In this document: piece after piece, positions 51,513 to 61,453 of the stretch
Layout: the number at the start of each line of letters is the position of its first letter
How positions within the stretch are numbered: the first letter of the stretch is position 1
From: Cyclobacteriaceae bacterium
GTDB lineage: Bacteria > Bacteroidota > Bacteroidia > Cytophagales > Cyclobacteriaceae
DNA length: 64,000 bases
Direction of reading: 5' to 3'
Assembly (NCBI GenBank): GCA_028285685.1
Contig: JANQOR010000006.1
Coordinates: forward strand, 1-64,000
Made by a program: the position numbers and the translations under genes
Notes under the pieces: generated by a model
Told to the model about the DNA's origin: nothing
Databases searched by the model: none
What the model saw: only the letters and a program-made list of their open reading frames with translations

Positions 51513-52523
51513 CTATTCCAGCGATTTTTTATACTCGGCCGGAGTACAATTGGCTATTTTCTTAAAGGCCTCAAAAAAAGCAGATTTTGAATTGAAGCCA
51601 GCCTCGTATCCAATTCCTTCAAGTGAAAGCTCTGGCCTGGAAGTTATGAGTTGTTTTGCCTCGTTGACTCTATGTTCTTTGATATAGTGAGAAAAACCGT
51701 GTTCGTATTCTTCATTGAGGACTCTGGAGAGCATGTGTCTTGACATATCTGTTTTTGCTGCCAAATCATCTAATTTCAACCGTTGATTGGTAAAAGGTTT
51801 TTCAGAGTTCATAACCTCATTGACCATCATTAACAATTCTCTACCGTTCTCAAGTGGCTGAGAGGCTACCTTCGGCGGAATAGGTTTACTCGTAAGAAGC
51901 ATTCGACCCAAGAGGTAGTAAAAGGTAAATGAAAATATCAATGCACCCCAGAGGTAGGTAAATCCAACAAATAGAGCCGTTTGATATGTTCCAGTGATGA
52001 ATAACATGGCGATAACTACAGCTACCAGGTACTGCTGATTGCCAGTCAACTTCTCTGATGAAAAAATAGTTCTTCCCAAAAGCTTCCAGCTATTGTACAA
52101 GCCAAAAAGAGTGAATAAAGCCCAGATAGAATAAATGCCTCGAATGATCGCACCATTCCAAAGTTCCGGAAAGGATCTGTACGGAAATGTGATACCAACA
52201 GCGACAATTGTAAACAGGAGCATCAACAGCAACCAGCCATCAGCCCGTTTAAACTTTAGCTCATTTTTCCAAAGTGCCTTCGTGTACAGGTAAAAGGAAG
52301 GGCCAATAAAAATGCATGCAGATAGTCCTAGCTGGAGAATCAGCTGATCTGTTTCCCGGTTGAAGTAAAAAAATACCGACTTCCCAATTCGTATACTCAG
52401 CGCCAACAAAAGTCCGCCAAAGTACTTCTCCGCAATCGTTCTCTTCCTTGAGAAGATCAGGTATCCACCTACCAGAAATCCATTTATTACGCCTAAACTC
52501 GCAAACAAAAACAGTACAGACAT
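51513..52523 (-). CDS. AraC-family regulator with N-terminal seven-helix membrane domain
   Basis: The frame opens with GTG at 52568, but the ATG at 52523 puts the first membrane helix (MSVLFLFASLGVINGFLVGGYLIF) at the N-terminus and is chosen. The 336-aa product has about seven hydrophobic segments up to residue 205, a linker, and the AraC HTH pair (LKLDDLAAKTDMSRHMLSRVLNEEYEHGFSHYIKEHRVNEAKQL and LSLEGIGYEAGFNSKSAFFEAFKKIANCTPAEYKKSL). Such membrane AraC proteins are common in Bacteroidota. It likely controls the neighbouring divergent hydrolase gene (gap 138 bp). Confidence 0.9.
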   Translation of the reverse strand: MSVLFLFASLGVINGFLVGGYLIFSRKRTIAEKYFGGLLLALSIRIGKSVFFYFNRETDQLILQLGLSACIFIGPSFYLYTKALWKNELKFKRADGWLLLMLLFTIVAVGITFPYRSFPELWNGAIIRGIYSIWALFTLFGLYNSWKLLGRTIFSSEKLTGNQQYLVAVVIAMLFITGTYQTALFVGFTYLWGALIFSFTFYYLLGRMLLTSKPIPPKVASQPLENGRELLMMVNEVMNSEKPFTNQRLKLDDLAAKTDMSRHMLSRVLNEEYEHGFSHYIKEHRVNEAKQLITSRPELSLEGIGYEAGFNSKSAFFEAFKKIANCTPAEYKKSLE

Positions 52524-52661
52524 CTCTCTTGAAATCCCTTTGCTAGATAAAAGTAGAGTATTGAGCACAATCTCTCATCCTCTCCTAATTCATGTATTTA
52601 GGTCAGCTTGAGGTAACTTAAAGTTCTGAGAGCTCATTTTAAAACTCAATTCATTACTAAG

Positions 52662-53720
52662 ATGAAAAGAATCATAGTTATCCTCCTGGTCGCTGGTGTT
52701 TGTTCCTCCAATGCTCAAGTTTTCCCCGGAGACGAATGGTCGTACAATGAGAAACCTGAAGCGGAGGGTTGGGATCAGGCAATAATGCGGGAGCTACGAA
52801 GCTACATCATTGACAGTACGGTGGTTACTGGTCTGGTAATTGCCCAAAAAGGAAAAATTGTTTTTAGCTACGGAGACCTGGTTGAAAACAGTTACATCGC
52901 GTCGTGCCGTAAAAGTGTTTTGGCCATGTTGTATGGAAAATACGTGGAGGACGGTACCATCCAGTTGGACAAAACGATTGAGCAGCTTAACATCGACGAC
53001 GTAGAAGGAATTCTGCCAGTTGAGAAGCAAGCAACTATTCAAGACTTGATTTCCGCACGATCAGGTGTTTACCATCCGGAAGGCTATCCTGGGGGAATGC
53101 AGCAATTTGCACCTGATAGAGGTTCAGTAAAGCCAGGAGAATATTGGTTGTATAGCAATTGGGATTTCAATGTTGCGGGGTATGTGTTTGAGAAGGAGAC
53201 AAACAAGAACATCTATGATGAAGTAGAGATGCAGTTGGCAAAACCACTAAATATGCAGGATTGGGACCGAAGTCTTCAAAACAAACAAGGAGATACGACC
53301 ATTTCCAAATACCTGGCCTATCCGATGTGGTTTTCGACACGTGACATGGCAAGAATCGGCCTGCTGATGCTCAATAAAGGAAATTGGAACGGACAGCAAA
53401 TCATTTCAGAAAGCTGGGTCGACGAAATGCTGGCAACCAGAACCACTTACAAAGAGATAAACAATAATGTTCCGGCCTTCAGGAAATCAGGTGTGAATTA
53501 CGGATATGGTTACATGTGGTGGTTGTTTCAAAACATGGGTGATGATCGGTATAAAAATGCCTACACCGCCTTAGGTGCGATGGGTCAGGCGATCGCTGTT
53601 TTTCCCGAGATAGATGTAGTCGTTGCTTACAAAACCAAAGCAGCGTATCGTAGACGTAATAGTGGACAAGTAAGACAAACACTGCTTAGAAAAACGGTCG
53701 AAGCGTATGAATTTAAGTAA
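52662..53720 (+). CDS. Class C beta-lactamase-fold serine hydrolase, exported
   Basis: A 352-aa protein with a signal peptide (RIIVILLVAGVCSSNAQ). The nucleophile motif SxxK is S81-C-R-K84 in YIASCRKSVLAMLYG. The second motif is Y-S-N (about residues 164-166, EYWLYSNWDFN). The third element may be the YGYMWWLF...YTALGAMGQAIAVFPE region. Members include esterases, peptidases and beta-lactamase-like enzymes, and the specific activity is open. Divergent from the AraC-type regulator. Confidence 0.85.
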   Translation: MKRIIVILLVAGVCSSNAQVFPGDEWSYNEKPEAEGWDQAIMRELRSYIIDSTVVTGLVIAQKGKIVFSYGDLVENSYIASCRKSVLAMLYGKYVEDGTIQLDKTIEQLNIDDVEGILPVEKQATIQDLISARSGVYHPEGYPGGMQQFAPDRGSVKPGEYWLYSNWDFNVAGYVFEKETNKNIYDEVEMQLAKPLNMQDWDRSLQNKQGDTTISKYLAYPMWFSTRDMARIGLLMLNKGNWNGQQIISESWVDEMLATRTTYKEINNNVPAFRKSGVNYGYGYMWWLFQNMGDDRYKNAYTALGAMGQAIAVFPEIDVVVAYKTKAAYRRRNSGQVRQTLLRKTVEAYEFK

Positions 53721-53772
53721 AACTTAACTTTCTCCTGAGTAACAAGTTCCGTTTCCTAGTATGGAGAAAGGA

Positions 53773-53789
53773 TGGCCCATCCGGGGCCA
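53773..53789. terminator. Hairpin between convergent genes
   Basis: TGGCCC (53773-53778) and GGGCCA (53784-53789) form a 6-bp GC-rich stem with a 5-base loop between the convergent serine-hydrolase and T9SS-protein genes. There is no T-run, so this is a weak terminator candidate. Confidence 0.35.
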
Positions 53790-53835
53790 CCCCAATTGAT
53801 CCGCTAGCCACTCGCTTGCAGAACGCTGCCTTAGG

Positions 53836-56800
53836 TTATTGCTTTATAAATCTGGATTTAGCCTTAACTTCTCCATTCCGGTCTTTCAGTAACACGAGGT
53901 AAATTCCACTCTGTAACGTGCCTACATCAATTCTTCGAACGCTCTTCGAGGAGTGATGCAATATTCCTCGGTTGTCATACACTTCCACGATCTCATCCCT
54001 TTGAATTTCCGCTGTGAAGTAGTTAATAACCGGATTTGGGTAAATCTTCAGCAAACTACTTTCATCAATTCCTAGTACTTCATTGATAGTTAGGGATCCG
54101 TTAACCAATGTGAACTCATAGTTGTTGTCAGAACCATCTGTCAAGACAATATCAAATGTCCCCGGGATTGATGAGTCTTCTATGGTTGAAGCCATCGGCG
54201 GAATATCCAAATCACTAACATCATCATCATTAACAAAACCAGTATACGAGACTGTCAGTTCAGGAATCGACTCCCCCTCGTTGATCATCTGATCGTCAGC
54301 TGTCGCGGTAATGTTTGCCTTCGAAATTGTAAGTGCACCCTCGACGTAGTCAAAGTCATAGTTGCTGGCGATACCACCAGAAGGGATCAATGAGTAGACA
54401 CCGGCAAAGCTCGACATATCAGCCTCTGTTGTAACTATTGGTGCGGTATCTAGCACAGATGCGTCGTCCCCAGCTACAAATCCTGAATAGGTTAGTGTGA
54501 GCTCCGGATTAACTTCGCCATAGATCTTAGCATGGTCGTGGGCGGTTACCAGTAGCACAGCTTCTTGAACAGTGAGTGTTCCCGCCTCGTAAGTGAAATC
54601 GTAGTTATCGTCCGCCCCACCCGATACCATCAAGGAATACATACCTACAGAACTTGACGTATTGGCTTCTGTCGAAACTACCGGAGGTGTGTCCAAATCA
54701 GAGGCGTCATCTTCATTCAAAAAAGTTGAATAGCTCATCGTAAATGTCGGATTGGCCTCACCATAAGTCCTGACCTGATCTGCTGCTGCAACCATTAGCG
54801 TTGCTTTTTGGATGGTGAGTGTTCCATCTGCATAGTCGAAGTTGTAGTTGTTATCGGTCCCACCGGAGCCAACCAAAGAGTACGTCCCGACTGAGCTTGT
54901 AACATCGGCCTGCGTCGCAACGACGGGTGATGCATCCAAATCAGAGGCATCATCTCCATTTACAAACCCTGAATAAGATATCGTAAATGTTGGATTCGCC
55001 TCACCGTAAATCTTCATTTGATTATCGACTGTCGCGCCTAGTGTGAGTTTCTCAATTATGAAGGTCCCATCCACATAAGTGAAAGCATAATTGTCATCGG
55101 TTCCATCCTGGGTAACTGCAATCGTATAAGTCCCAGCATCCACAGCAGTAACTGTTGTAGCTGATCCACTGGGTTCGGAATCAAGTACGGAGGGATTTTC
55201 TCCGTTAACAAACCCCTCGTAAGTGTACGTAAGCTCCGGATCCACTTCACCGTAAACCTTGCTTTTGTCTTCGGCGGTAACGGTAAGAGCTGCCTTCTCT
55301 ACTACCAAAGTTTGCTCCACGTCAGGGGCAGCATTGAACTCATCATCACCAGACTGTGAGGCAGTGATAACCGTAGACCCCGCCCTATGAATGGTAATTG
55401 TTCGGTCCGAGATGGTGGCAACAGTTTCGTCCGAACTTTCGAAACTCAAGGGAAGCGTCGAACTTACAACACTCTCCAGGTCAAAAGGGTCCGAACCGTA
55501 CGTTTTCTGATCAAACAACTCGAACGTGATTTCCTGATCTCCTTTATCGAATTCAAAAGAGTAAATGGACCCTGCATCTTCTAGAAAATCATCTCCATTT
55601 TGATTCTCATCTTCATTTTCTGCACAGACGACAATTTGTCCCCCATACAATGCCACTGCCTCTCCAAAATCGTCATCTTGTTCTCGATCAGAGGCGACCA
55701 GCTTTTGAGCCTCATACCAGGTTCCAAATGCGTCTTTCCTAAAAACATATGCCGCACCTGCTCCATCCAAAAGGTTTTCTCCGTCCACATCATAGTCCTG
55801 GCCACTGGCACCAACAAGTGCATAGTTTTCCGAAATCGATACGGACTCGCCAAAAAAATCAAATGCCATCCGTGAGCTCGGCACCAACTTGGTCACCTCT
55901 CCCCATTCATCCTCACCGCCCTGGTCCTTTTGAAAAATATAGGCGGCTCCGGCATTTTCAGCAAAATTGTCACCATTTCCATCGACATCATTATTGTATG
56001 CTCCCACAAGCGCAAAGTCAGCAGCTATCGAAACACTTATCCCAAACCAGTCTTCACTTAGTCCATCAGATGCTTCAAGCACGGCTACTTCTCCCCAGCT
56101 GTCGGCTCCACCCATATCTTTTCTGAAAACATAGGCTCCACCCCTTTGAGCATTTTTCCTATGAGCCCCTATTAATACATGGTCTCCTGAAATTGCTGCA
56201 GCAATGCCAAACCTACTATCCGAACTCCGGTCAGAAGCCACAATTTTCTTAGTTTGATTCCAGGTCTGGGTATTCGGGTCTCGTTCAAAAATGTACGCGG
56301 ACCCAGCATCGTCACCACCATCTTCTTCGTCGTCATCTTCACTCATCGCTCCCACCACTGCATAGTTCTCCGAGATTCCAACCGAGCTACCGAAAAAGTC
56401 ATCTTCTGATCTATCCGATGCGACAAGTTTTTGGACCTCTAGCCAGGTATCCGACGCGTCACGCTCGAAGATGTACGCAGCTCCGGCTGATGATTTGTTA
56501 TTATCGCCGTTTTCATCAGTATCTTGTCCGCTAGCGGAGACGATTGCCAAATTCCCATCAATTGAGACATTCGCACCAAAGAAGTCATTGGATTCACGAT
56601 CAGAGGCTACGATTTTTTGGAGCTGTGTCCAATTTCCCTGGCTGTCTTTTTTAAATATATACGCAGCGCCTGCACTAGTCGCAGAATTGCTGGAACTCTC
56701 ATCAAAGTCTTGACCACGTGCACCTACAATGGCATAATCACCGGAAATTGCGACTGAAGATCCAAACGAATCATCTGCGACTCGATCCTGGCTTACGATC

Positions 56801-57639
56801 TTAAGGTGCTCTTCAAAACCAGCTGGATTATCGTTTACAACCGTAGATTTGACGACAAGACGAGCTCCTGCAAGACTATCACATCCAAACACAGAAGTCA
56901 AGGTATCTATAAAAACACCGGCTTCCTTTCGATAGACTCCCTGAATGAGTGCACTGTCCCCTTGGAAAATCTCTATCTGCAGTGCTTGAAGGAAGTGTGA
57001 GTGAACTTTGATTTCAAAAAGCTCAAGCACGAAAAATTCCGTATCTAACGTGTCAAATATCTGTGTATTCTCAGTGTAGTACATCTCTCTAAAGAGTATA
57101 CTATCGCCCTCGCATGTATTCATATCATTGATTCCCATGGAATTATCGATGACTGCAACGGCATCAATTTCATTCCATCCCTCTACGTCCGGACTGTTCA
57201 GAGCTATTCGCACTTCTGAAACCGCAAATGTGGTCGTCTCGAATTCGATCTTGAATATTCGGGCTTCCTTTGGCTGAGCAAAAGCCGAATCTGACCAAAC
57301 AATTTCCCAAAGATCTGTGGCGGGATTCTTGACATAGACCGTATCAACAGCCCCTGGATTATATGTCTCATAAATCCAAATACCGTCGATCTTGGTAGCA
57401 TTTTCGAAGTACAACTCTATAAACTCCCTGTCGCTGTCAGTCGTCCTGCTTGCCCAGGCTTGTGAATTGTCAGAATGCTGCGGATAGACGGTGGGGAAAC
57501 CAAGGGCCTTGTCGGAGGACCATGACCCGGAACTCCACTGCGAGCTAAACCCAGAAACTGAATCGGCAAAATTCAGAATCTGGGCTTGACAAATAGTGAT
57601 TGAAAAGATCAGTAGTGACAACAAGATGTAGTTTTTCAT
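53836..57639 (-). CDS. Large T9SS-secreted protein with discoidin-like, FG-GAP and MBG repeats
   Basis: A 1267-aa protein. After the signal peptide (NYILLSLLIFSITICQAQ) comes a discoidin-like domain (ALGFPTVYPQHSDNSQAWASR...EFIELYFENATKIDGIWIYETYNPG). Seven FG-GAP-type units (DSFGSSVAISGDYAIVGARGQD, DFFGANVSIDGNLAIVSASGQD and so on, about 295-700) form a propeller. Five MBG repeats (KVYGEVDPELTYTYEGFVNG, KIYGEANPTFTISYSGFVNG and so on, about 775-1195) follow. The end is a type A sorting domain (KIYPNPVINYFTAEI...GIYLVLLKDRNGEVKAKSRFIKQ). It is exported and attached or released by the type IX system and is probably an adhesin or surface structural protein. Confidence 0.92.
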   Translation of the reverse strand: MKNYILLSLLIFSITICQAQILNFADSVSGFSSQWSSGSWSSDKALGFPTVYPQHSDNSQAWASRTTDSDREFIELYFENATKIDGIWIYETYNPGAVDTVYVKNPATDLWEIVWSDSAFAQPKEARIFKIEFETTTFAVSEVRIALNSPDVEGWNEIDAVAVIDNSMGINDMNTCEGDSILFREMYYTENTQIFDTLDTEFFVLELFEIKVHSHFLQALQIEIFQGDSALIQGVYRKEAGVFIDTLTSVFGCDSLAGARLVVKSTVVNDNPAGFEEHLKIVSQDRVADDSFGSSVAISGDYAIVGARGQDFDESSSNSATSAGAAYIFKKDSQGNWTQLQKIVASDRESNDFFGANVSIDGNLAIVSASGQDTDENGDNNKSSAGAAYIFERDASDTWLEVQKLVASDRSEDDFFGSSVGISENYAVVGAMSEDDDEEDGGDDAGSAYIFERDPNTQTWNQTKKIVASDRSSDSRFGIAAAISGDHVLIGAHRKNAQRGGAYVFRKDMGGADSWGEVAVLEASDGLSEDWFGISVSIAADFALVGAYNNDVDGNGDNFAENAGAAYIFQKDQGGEDEWGEVTKLVPSSRMAFDFFGESVSISENYALVGASGQDYDVDGENLLDGAGAAYVFRKDAFGTWYEAQKLVASDREQDDDFGEAVALYGGQIVVCAENEDENQNGDDFLEDAGSIYSFEFDKGDQEITFELFDQKTYGSDPFDLESVVSSTLPLSFESSDETVATISDRTITIHRAGSTVITASQSGDDEFNAAPDVEQTLVVEKAALTVTAEDKSKVYGEVDPELTYTYEGFVNGENPSVLDSEPSGSATTVTAVDAGTYTIAVTQDGTDDNYAFTYVDGTFIIEKLTLGATVDNQMKIYGEANPTFTISYSGFVNGDDASDLDASPVVATQADVTSSVGTYSLVGSGGTDNNYNFDYADGTLTIQKATLMVAAADQVRTYGEANPTFTMSYSTFLNEDDASDLDTPPVVSTEANTSSSVGMYSLMVSGGADDNYDFTYEAGTLTVQEAVLLVTAHDHAKIYGEVNPELTLTYSGFVAGDDASVLDTAPIVTTEADMSSFAGVYSLIPSGGIASNYDFDYVEGALTISKANITATADDQMINEGESIPELTVSYTGFVNDDDVSDLDIPPMASTIEDSSIPGTFDIVLTDGSDNNYEFTLVNGSLTINEVLGIDESSLLKIYPNPVINYFTAEIQRDEIVEVYDNRGILHHSSKSVRRIDVGTLQSGIYLVLLKDRNGEVKAKSRFIKQ

Positions 57640-57759
57640 GGCAGCTAAATTTTAGTCCTAAGCTACCTGTAGCTAGTAGTCAACTCAATTTTTAGGGATG
57701 AACGCCTAAAATATGTGTGTGAGGGTTCAAAAAATGATGATTAAGACAATTCTGTGTTT

Positions 57760-58500
57760 TTATTGCATTTTTCTCACCTGAGACAAGAGTTCGTCCCGGT
57801 AACTTTTTCCAAGGGGAATCTTTTGGGAATCGATGTAGATGTTTTGGTTGTTAATAGCTTCAATGCTGTCAAGATTTACTACGAATGAACGATGGCTTCT
57901 GAAGAATTTATCCTTGGGAAGTTGGTCATGAAGATCTTTCAAAGGCATTCTGACTAAGTGCTTTTTTCCACCCTCCTCGTGTATTGTGGTATAATTTCCA
58001 TCTGGCGACAACCAATGAATGTTCTGTATTTTGACCTTCACGTATAAATGTCCTTCCTTAATGAAGAGTGAGTCCTTTATAATCAAATCTTCATCAATTG
58101 ACGTTTGATCTTCCTCAGCTGAGCGGTCATGAGAGAAATTAGCCAATGCCAATTCAATTGCAGAAAAAAGGTCCTTCTGCTCAAATGGCTTTATGAGATA
58201 TCCATTTGGATGAAGTTCGGCTGCCTTCCCAATGGTTGATTTGTCGGAATGTGATGTACAAAAAATGAAGGGGATCTTGTGATTCTCGACAATATCACGT
58301 CCCAGCTCCAATCCTAACTGCTGAGTCCCCAACGTGATGTCCAACATTGCAATGTCGGGCATGGTTGCTGCAATCAATCGCTTCGCCTCCTGTGGATCCG
58401 CGGTGACGCCAACTACCTCATATCCAAGATCTTCGAGCATCGCACGCATATCCTCGGCAATGATCAATTCATCTTCAACGATCAGGATTTTCACCTTCAT
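57760..58500 (-). CDS. LytTR-type response regulator
   Basis: A 246-aa protein. The receiver domain has acidic residues E9 and D10 and the phospho-acceptor Asp54 (MLDITLG). Lys in YLIKPFEQKDLF completes the site. The C-terminal LytTR DNA-binding domain covers about 150-246: LSPDGNYTTIHEEGGKKHLVRMPLKDLHDQLPKDKFFRSHRSFVVNLDSIEAI. Its start overlaps the end of the kinase gene by 4 bp, so the two are co-translated. Possible targets include the large T9SS protein gene next to it. Confidence 0.93.
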   Translation of the reverse strand: MKVKILIVEDELIIAEDMRAMLEDLGYEVVGVTADPQEAKRLIAATMPDIAMLDITLGTQQLGLELGRDIVENHKIPFIFCTSHSDKSTIGKAAELHPNGYLIKPFEQKDLFSAIELALANFSHDRSAEEDQTSIDEDLIIKDSLFIKEGHLYVKVKIQNIHWLSPDGNYTTIHEEGGKKHLVRMPLKDLHDQLPKDKFFRSHRSFVVNLDSIEAINNQNIYIDSQKIPLGKSYRDELLSQVRKMQ

Positions 58501-60383
58501 AGCTGTGTTGTCATTTTGAGGTCACTAAAGATAATTGAAAATCGAGTTCCGTTTTCTACCCTGTAGGAAATGCTTCCCCTGAGCTGTTTTGTCAAAATAT
58601 TTACCAGCTTTAAGCCAAGTGACTTGACTTTATCAAAGTTGATATCTCGGGGAATTCCCTTACCATTGTCCTCCACATCCAGGCGCAGTTTTCCGTCATC
58701 AATCCGATCCAACTCAATCCGTATTTTCCCCTTATCAGCCTCCTCGAAAGCATACTTGTAGGCATTGGAAACCAGTTCGTTGAGGATCAGTCCAACCGGA
58801 ATGGCCGTGTCAATATCCAGTTTTATGTCATTGGCAGAAATCTCATTAGTAACTTGCAGGTCATTTCTTTTGTAAACCCTGGCCAGTTGTTCAACCAGGT
58901 TTTGAATGTAATCTTGAAAGTCAATTTCAGAGATGTTTTCGGTCTGATACAACTTTTGATGAATCAGCGACATGGCCTTTACACGGCTTTGTCCTTCCTG
59001 GATCACCTCTTGCATTTTCTCGTCCGTCGACTCCCGCGACTGCATGTTTAGCAAACTTGAAATCACCTGGAGGTTGTTTTTTACACGATGGTGAATCTCT
59101 TTCAAGAGCGACTCTTTCTCTTCCAGCGATTCCTGTATTGTTCTGTTCTTTAGTTCAATTACTTCTTTCTGATCTTGGGCCTCCATTTGCAAGGTTTCGA
59201 CCATACGATATGACCTTGCAAATCGCTGGGCAAGCGCAAAAGAAAAGACCAAGAATGCGAATACGTTGACTACTTGCGGAAATAAAGGAATAGCTGGAAT
59301 GAAGTGAAAATACACGAGGTAATTGATGGCATAACCAGCCAAAATGGAGACAAACCCAAAAAACACAATCAAAGATTCCTGCCTTTTTGCGATAACAGCT
59401 TTGATCAGTGCATAGAGAATAAACAGTGAGTATGGAAATGCGACTAACGGATGAACGTTCATCGTGTACGTGAAGATCATCGCTGGAGCAAAGAGAACTA
59501 ATAGTACCTGCAGCAGACTAAAAACAGCATAGGCGATGGCGATTTTACTGTATTTGTCCCAAAACATTCGGTCAAAAAATAGGACGAAAGCAGTGGTACA
59601 GCAAAAGATACTGACGTACTCGACACGGGTTCCCTGCAACCAGGTAAGAGAAGGAAAAACCTGATTCAACAGGAGCAGACCCCACCTACCTACCATCACC
59701 GAAAAGAAAATAGCAAATAGTGCAAAAAAGAGAATCTCCGGCTCTCTTCTCCAAAAAAGAAACATTCCGAGGAAGAAGCACCCGATTATAAACATACTGC
59801 CGATAGCGAATGAATCCGTAAGCATTTGACTGTCTCTTTGACTAAACAGAAAATCTCGGTCGCCAAGGATTATCTCATTCGAATTGCCTCCTTTTCTATG
59901 GTCAAAATTTGATATCTGTAAAATGAGCTCGTTCTCGTCTTCTTCTAGCTCAAGTGAAATGGTTTGAGGATAACCGCCTGCCACATATTCCTCTCGACTG
60001 CAGGCAACAATACCACTTCTTCCAATTTCCTCGCCGTTGAGAATGAGTCGGTACGAAGAATAGACCTTAAAAATTCGTATTGCAAGATCATCGTATGCTT
60101 GATCAGGTTTAATTGTGATTCTAAATGTTGCCGTGCCGAATGCAGGCAGCAGTTCTCCCTTTGTCTGTTCATCATTCCAAAGTGCCGGCAATGTTATATA
60201 GGCAGGCTTTGCCTTTCTGTCTGATTGTTCAGTGAAAAGTGTATCCCAGTAAAACTCCCATTCTCCATTTAGCTGAATTTCTCTTTCCCCCTTATAAATC
60301 AGTATTCCCTCGGCGACCTGAGCAGGACTTGTAAGGACCGAAAAAAATAAAAGGATCGTTAGGTGCCAAACCAACGGCTTCAT
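58497..60383 (-). CDS. Sensor histidine kinase with seven-helix (7TMR-DISM-like) domain, HisKA_2 type
   Basis: A 628-aa protein. After a signal peptide, residues 30-185 form a galactose-binding-like extracellular domain (LNGEWEFYWDTLF, ITLPALWNDEQ, FRITIKPDQAYDDLAIRIFKVYSSYRLILNGEEIG). Seven membrane helices follow (about 190-395). A coiled coil leads to the phosphoacceptor region LLKEIHHRVKNNLQVISSLLNMQ (His at about 430) and an ATPase domain with ILNELVSNAYKYAF, DNGKGIP and SLGLKLVNIL. It pairs with the overlapping LytTR regulator. Confidence 0.93.
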   Translation of the reverse strand: MKPLVWHLTILLFFSVLTSPAQVAEGILIYKGEREIQLNGEWEFYWDTLFTEQSDRKAKPAYITLPALWNDEQTKGELLPAFGTATFRITIKPDQAYDDLAIRIFKVYSSYRLILNGEEIGRSGIVACSREEYVAGGYPQTISLELEEDENELILQISNFDHRKGGNSNEIILGDRDFLFSQRDSQMLTDSFAIGSMFIIGCFFLGMFLFWRREPEILFFALFAIFFSVMVGRWGLLLLNQVFPSLTWLQGTRVEYVSIFCCTTAFVLFFDRMFWDKYSKIAIAYAVFSLLQVLLVLFAPAMIFTYTMNVHPLVAFPYSLFILYALIKAVIAKRQESLIVFFGFVSILAGYAINYLVYFHFIPAIPLFPQVVNVFAFLVFSFALAQRFARSYRMVETLQMEAQDQKEVIELKNRTIQESLEEKESLLKEIHHRVKNNLQVISSLLNMQSRESTDEKMQEVIQEGQSRVKAMSLIHQKLYQTENISEIDFQDYIQNLVEQLARVYKRNDLQVTNEISANDIKLDIDTAIPVGLILNELVSNAYKYAFEEADKGKIRIELDRIDDGKLRLDVEDNGKGIPRDINFDKVKSLGLKLVNILTKQLRGSISYRVENGTRFSIIFSDLKMTTQL

Positions 60384-60519
60384 AAACAGGTGAGTTAGAA
60401 TGGTTCAACGGAAGTTAAATCGCTTTGGCGACTAATCAAAAGACTGACATAATCAAGCGCATTGAATAATCAGATCGTACTCAAAAACAATCCATTCAAT
60501 TCCTTTTTGCGTAAGAGAT

Positions 60520-61437
60520 ATGGAATTGTATTTCATGGACAGGGAGCTAACTGACACGGAAAAAGAGAAAACAAAGAAAAAATCTCACCATAGGCGCAAT
60601 CAGCCCAACGGGTTTATTAGTATATCCTATCGATTTATCATCACCCGTGCTTTTATCGTAGTATTTCTACTCTTACCTTCTATCATCAGAAATTGGACCG
60701 TTACTGGTGATACTCCAAAAGGTAGACACGAGAGTCGTGGCTTTGCACCAAACCCCGATGAACATTCAGATCCGGTAATACAAATCTATGCTGCCAGAAC
60801 CTGGGGTCTAAAAGGAATGTTCGCAGTGCATTCCTGGATTGCGATGAAACGCAAAGACGCCAAAAATTATGAGGTGTGTCAGGTCATCGGCTGGAAAAAG
60901 GGTTTTGATGGCAATGTCCTTTTTCGTGAAAGTATGGTTCCCGATCAGACCTGGCACGGAAATGAACCCAAACTGATCCTGGATTTACGCGGAGATCAGG
61001 TGGAATCGATCATAGATAAAGTAGATGCTGCTATACAGGAGTACCCCTGGTCAAAAGAGTACGAGGTTTTTCCTGGGCCCAACAGCAACACCTTCGTGGC
61101 CTGGATCGGGTTGAAAGTCCCGGAACTAGGTCTTGACCTGCCCTCTACCGCAATAGGTAAAGATTGGAGGCCTTTGAAACAGTCGCTTGGCCCGTCCGCC
61201 AGTGGTACCGGGGTTCAGGCATCCTTATTCGGGCTCCTTGGATCTAGCATTGGTTTCGAGGAAGGATTGGAACTGAATGTATTGGGTCTCAACGTGGAGT
61301 TTGATTTGTTTGACCTTTCACTTGAAATTCCACTTTTTGGAAGATTCGGTAAGTGGTATTTGCTGTGCTACCTGGCAATCTGGTTGTCTCTAAAAATGTG
61401 GATAAGGAAAAAAGAGCTAGGATACGTTTATATCTAG
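60520..61437 (+). CDS. DUF3750-family membrane protein
   Basis: A 305-aa protein starting at ATG 60520 (or 60535). After a charged N-terminus one membrane helix (FIITRAFIVVFLLLPSII) anchors it. The DUF3750 core is clear: IQIYAARTWGLKGMFAVHSWIAMKRKDAKNYEVCQVIGWKKG, then WHGNEPKLILDLRGDQVESIIDKVDAAIQEYPW and NSNTFVAWIGLKVPELGLDLPSTAIGKDW. A second hydrophobic segment near the C-terminus (YLLCYLAIWLSLKMW) may be a second span. The His-x-W-I and the NSNTFVAW block suggest an NlpC/P60-like active site, but no function is established. Confidence 0.85.
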   Translation: MELYFMDRELTDTEKEKTKKKSHHRRNQPNGFISISYRFIITRAFIVVFLLLPSIIRNWTVTGDTPKGRHESRGFAPNPDEHSDPVIQIYAARTWGLKGMFAVHSWIAMKRKDAKNYEVCQVIGWKKGFDGNVLFRESMVPDQTWHGNEPKLILDLRGDQVESIIDKVDAAIQEYPWSKEYEVFPGPNSNTFVAWIGLKVPELGLDLPSTAIGKDWRPLKQSLGPSASGTGVQASLFGLLGSSIGFEEGLELNVLGLNVEFDLFDLSLEIPLFGRFGKWYLLCYLAIWLSLKMWIRKKELGYVYI

Positions 61438-61453
61438 CGCAAATTCAAACATA

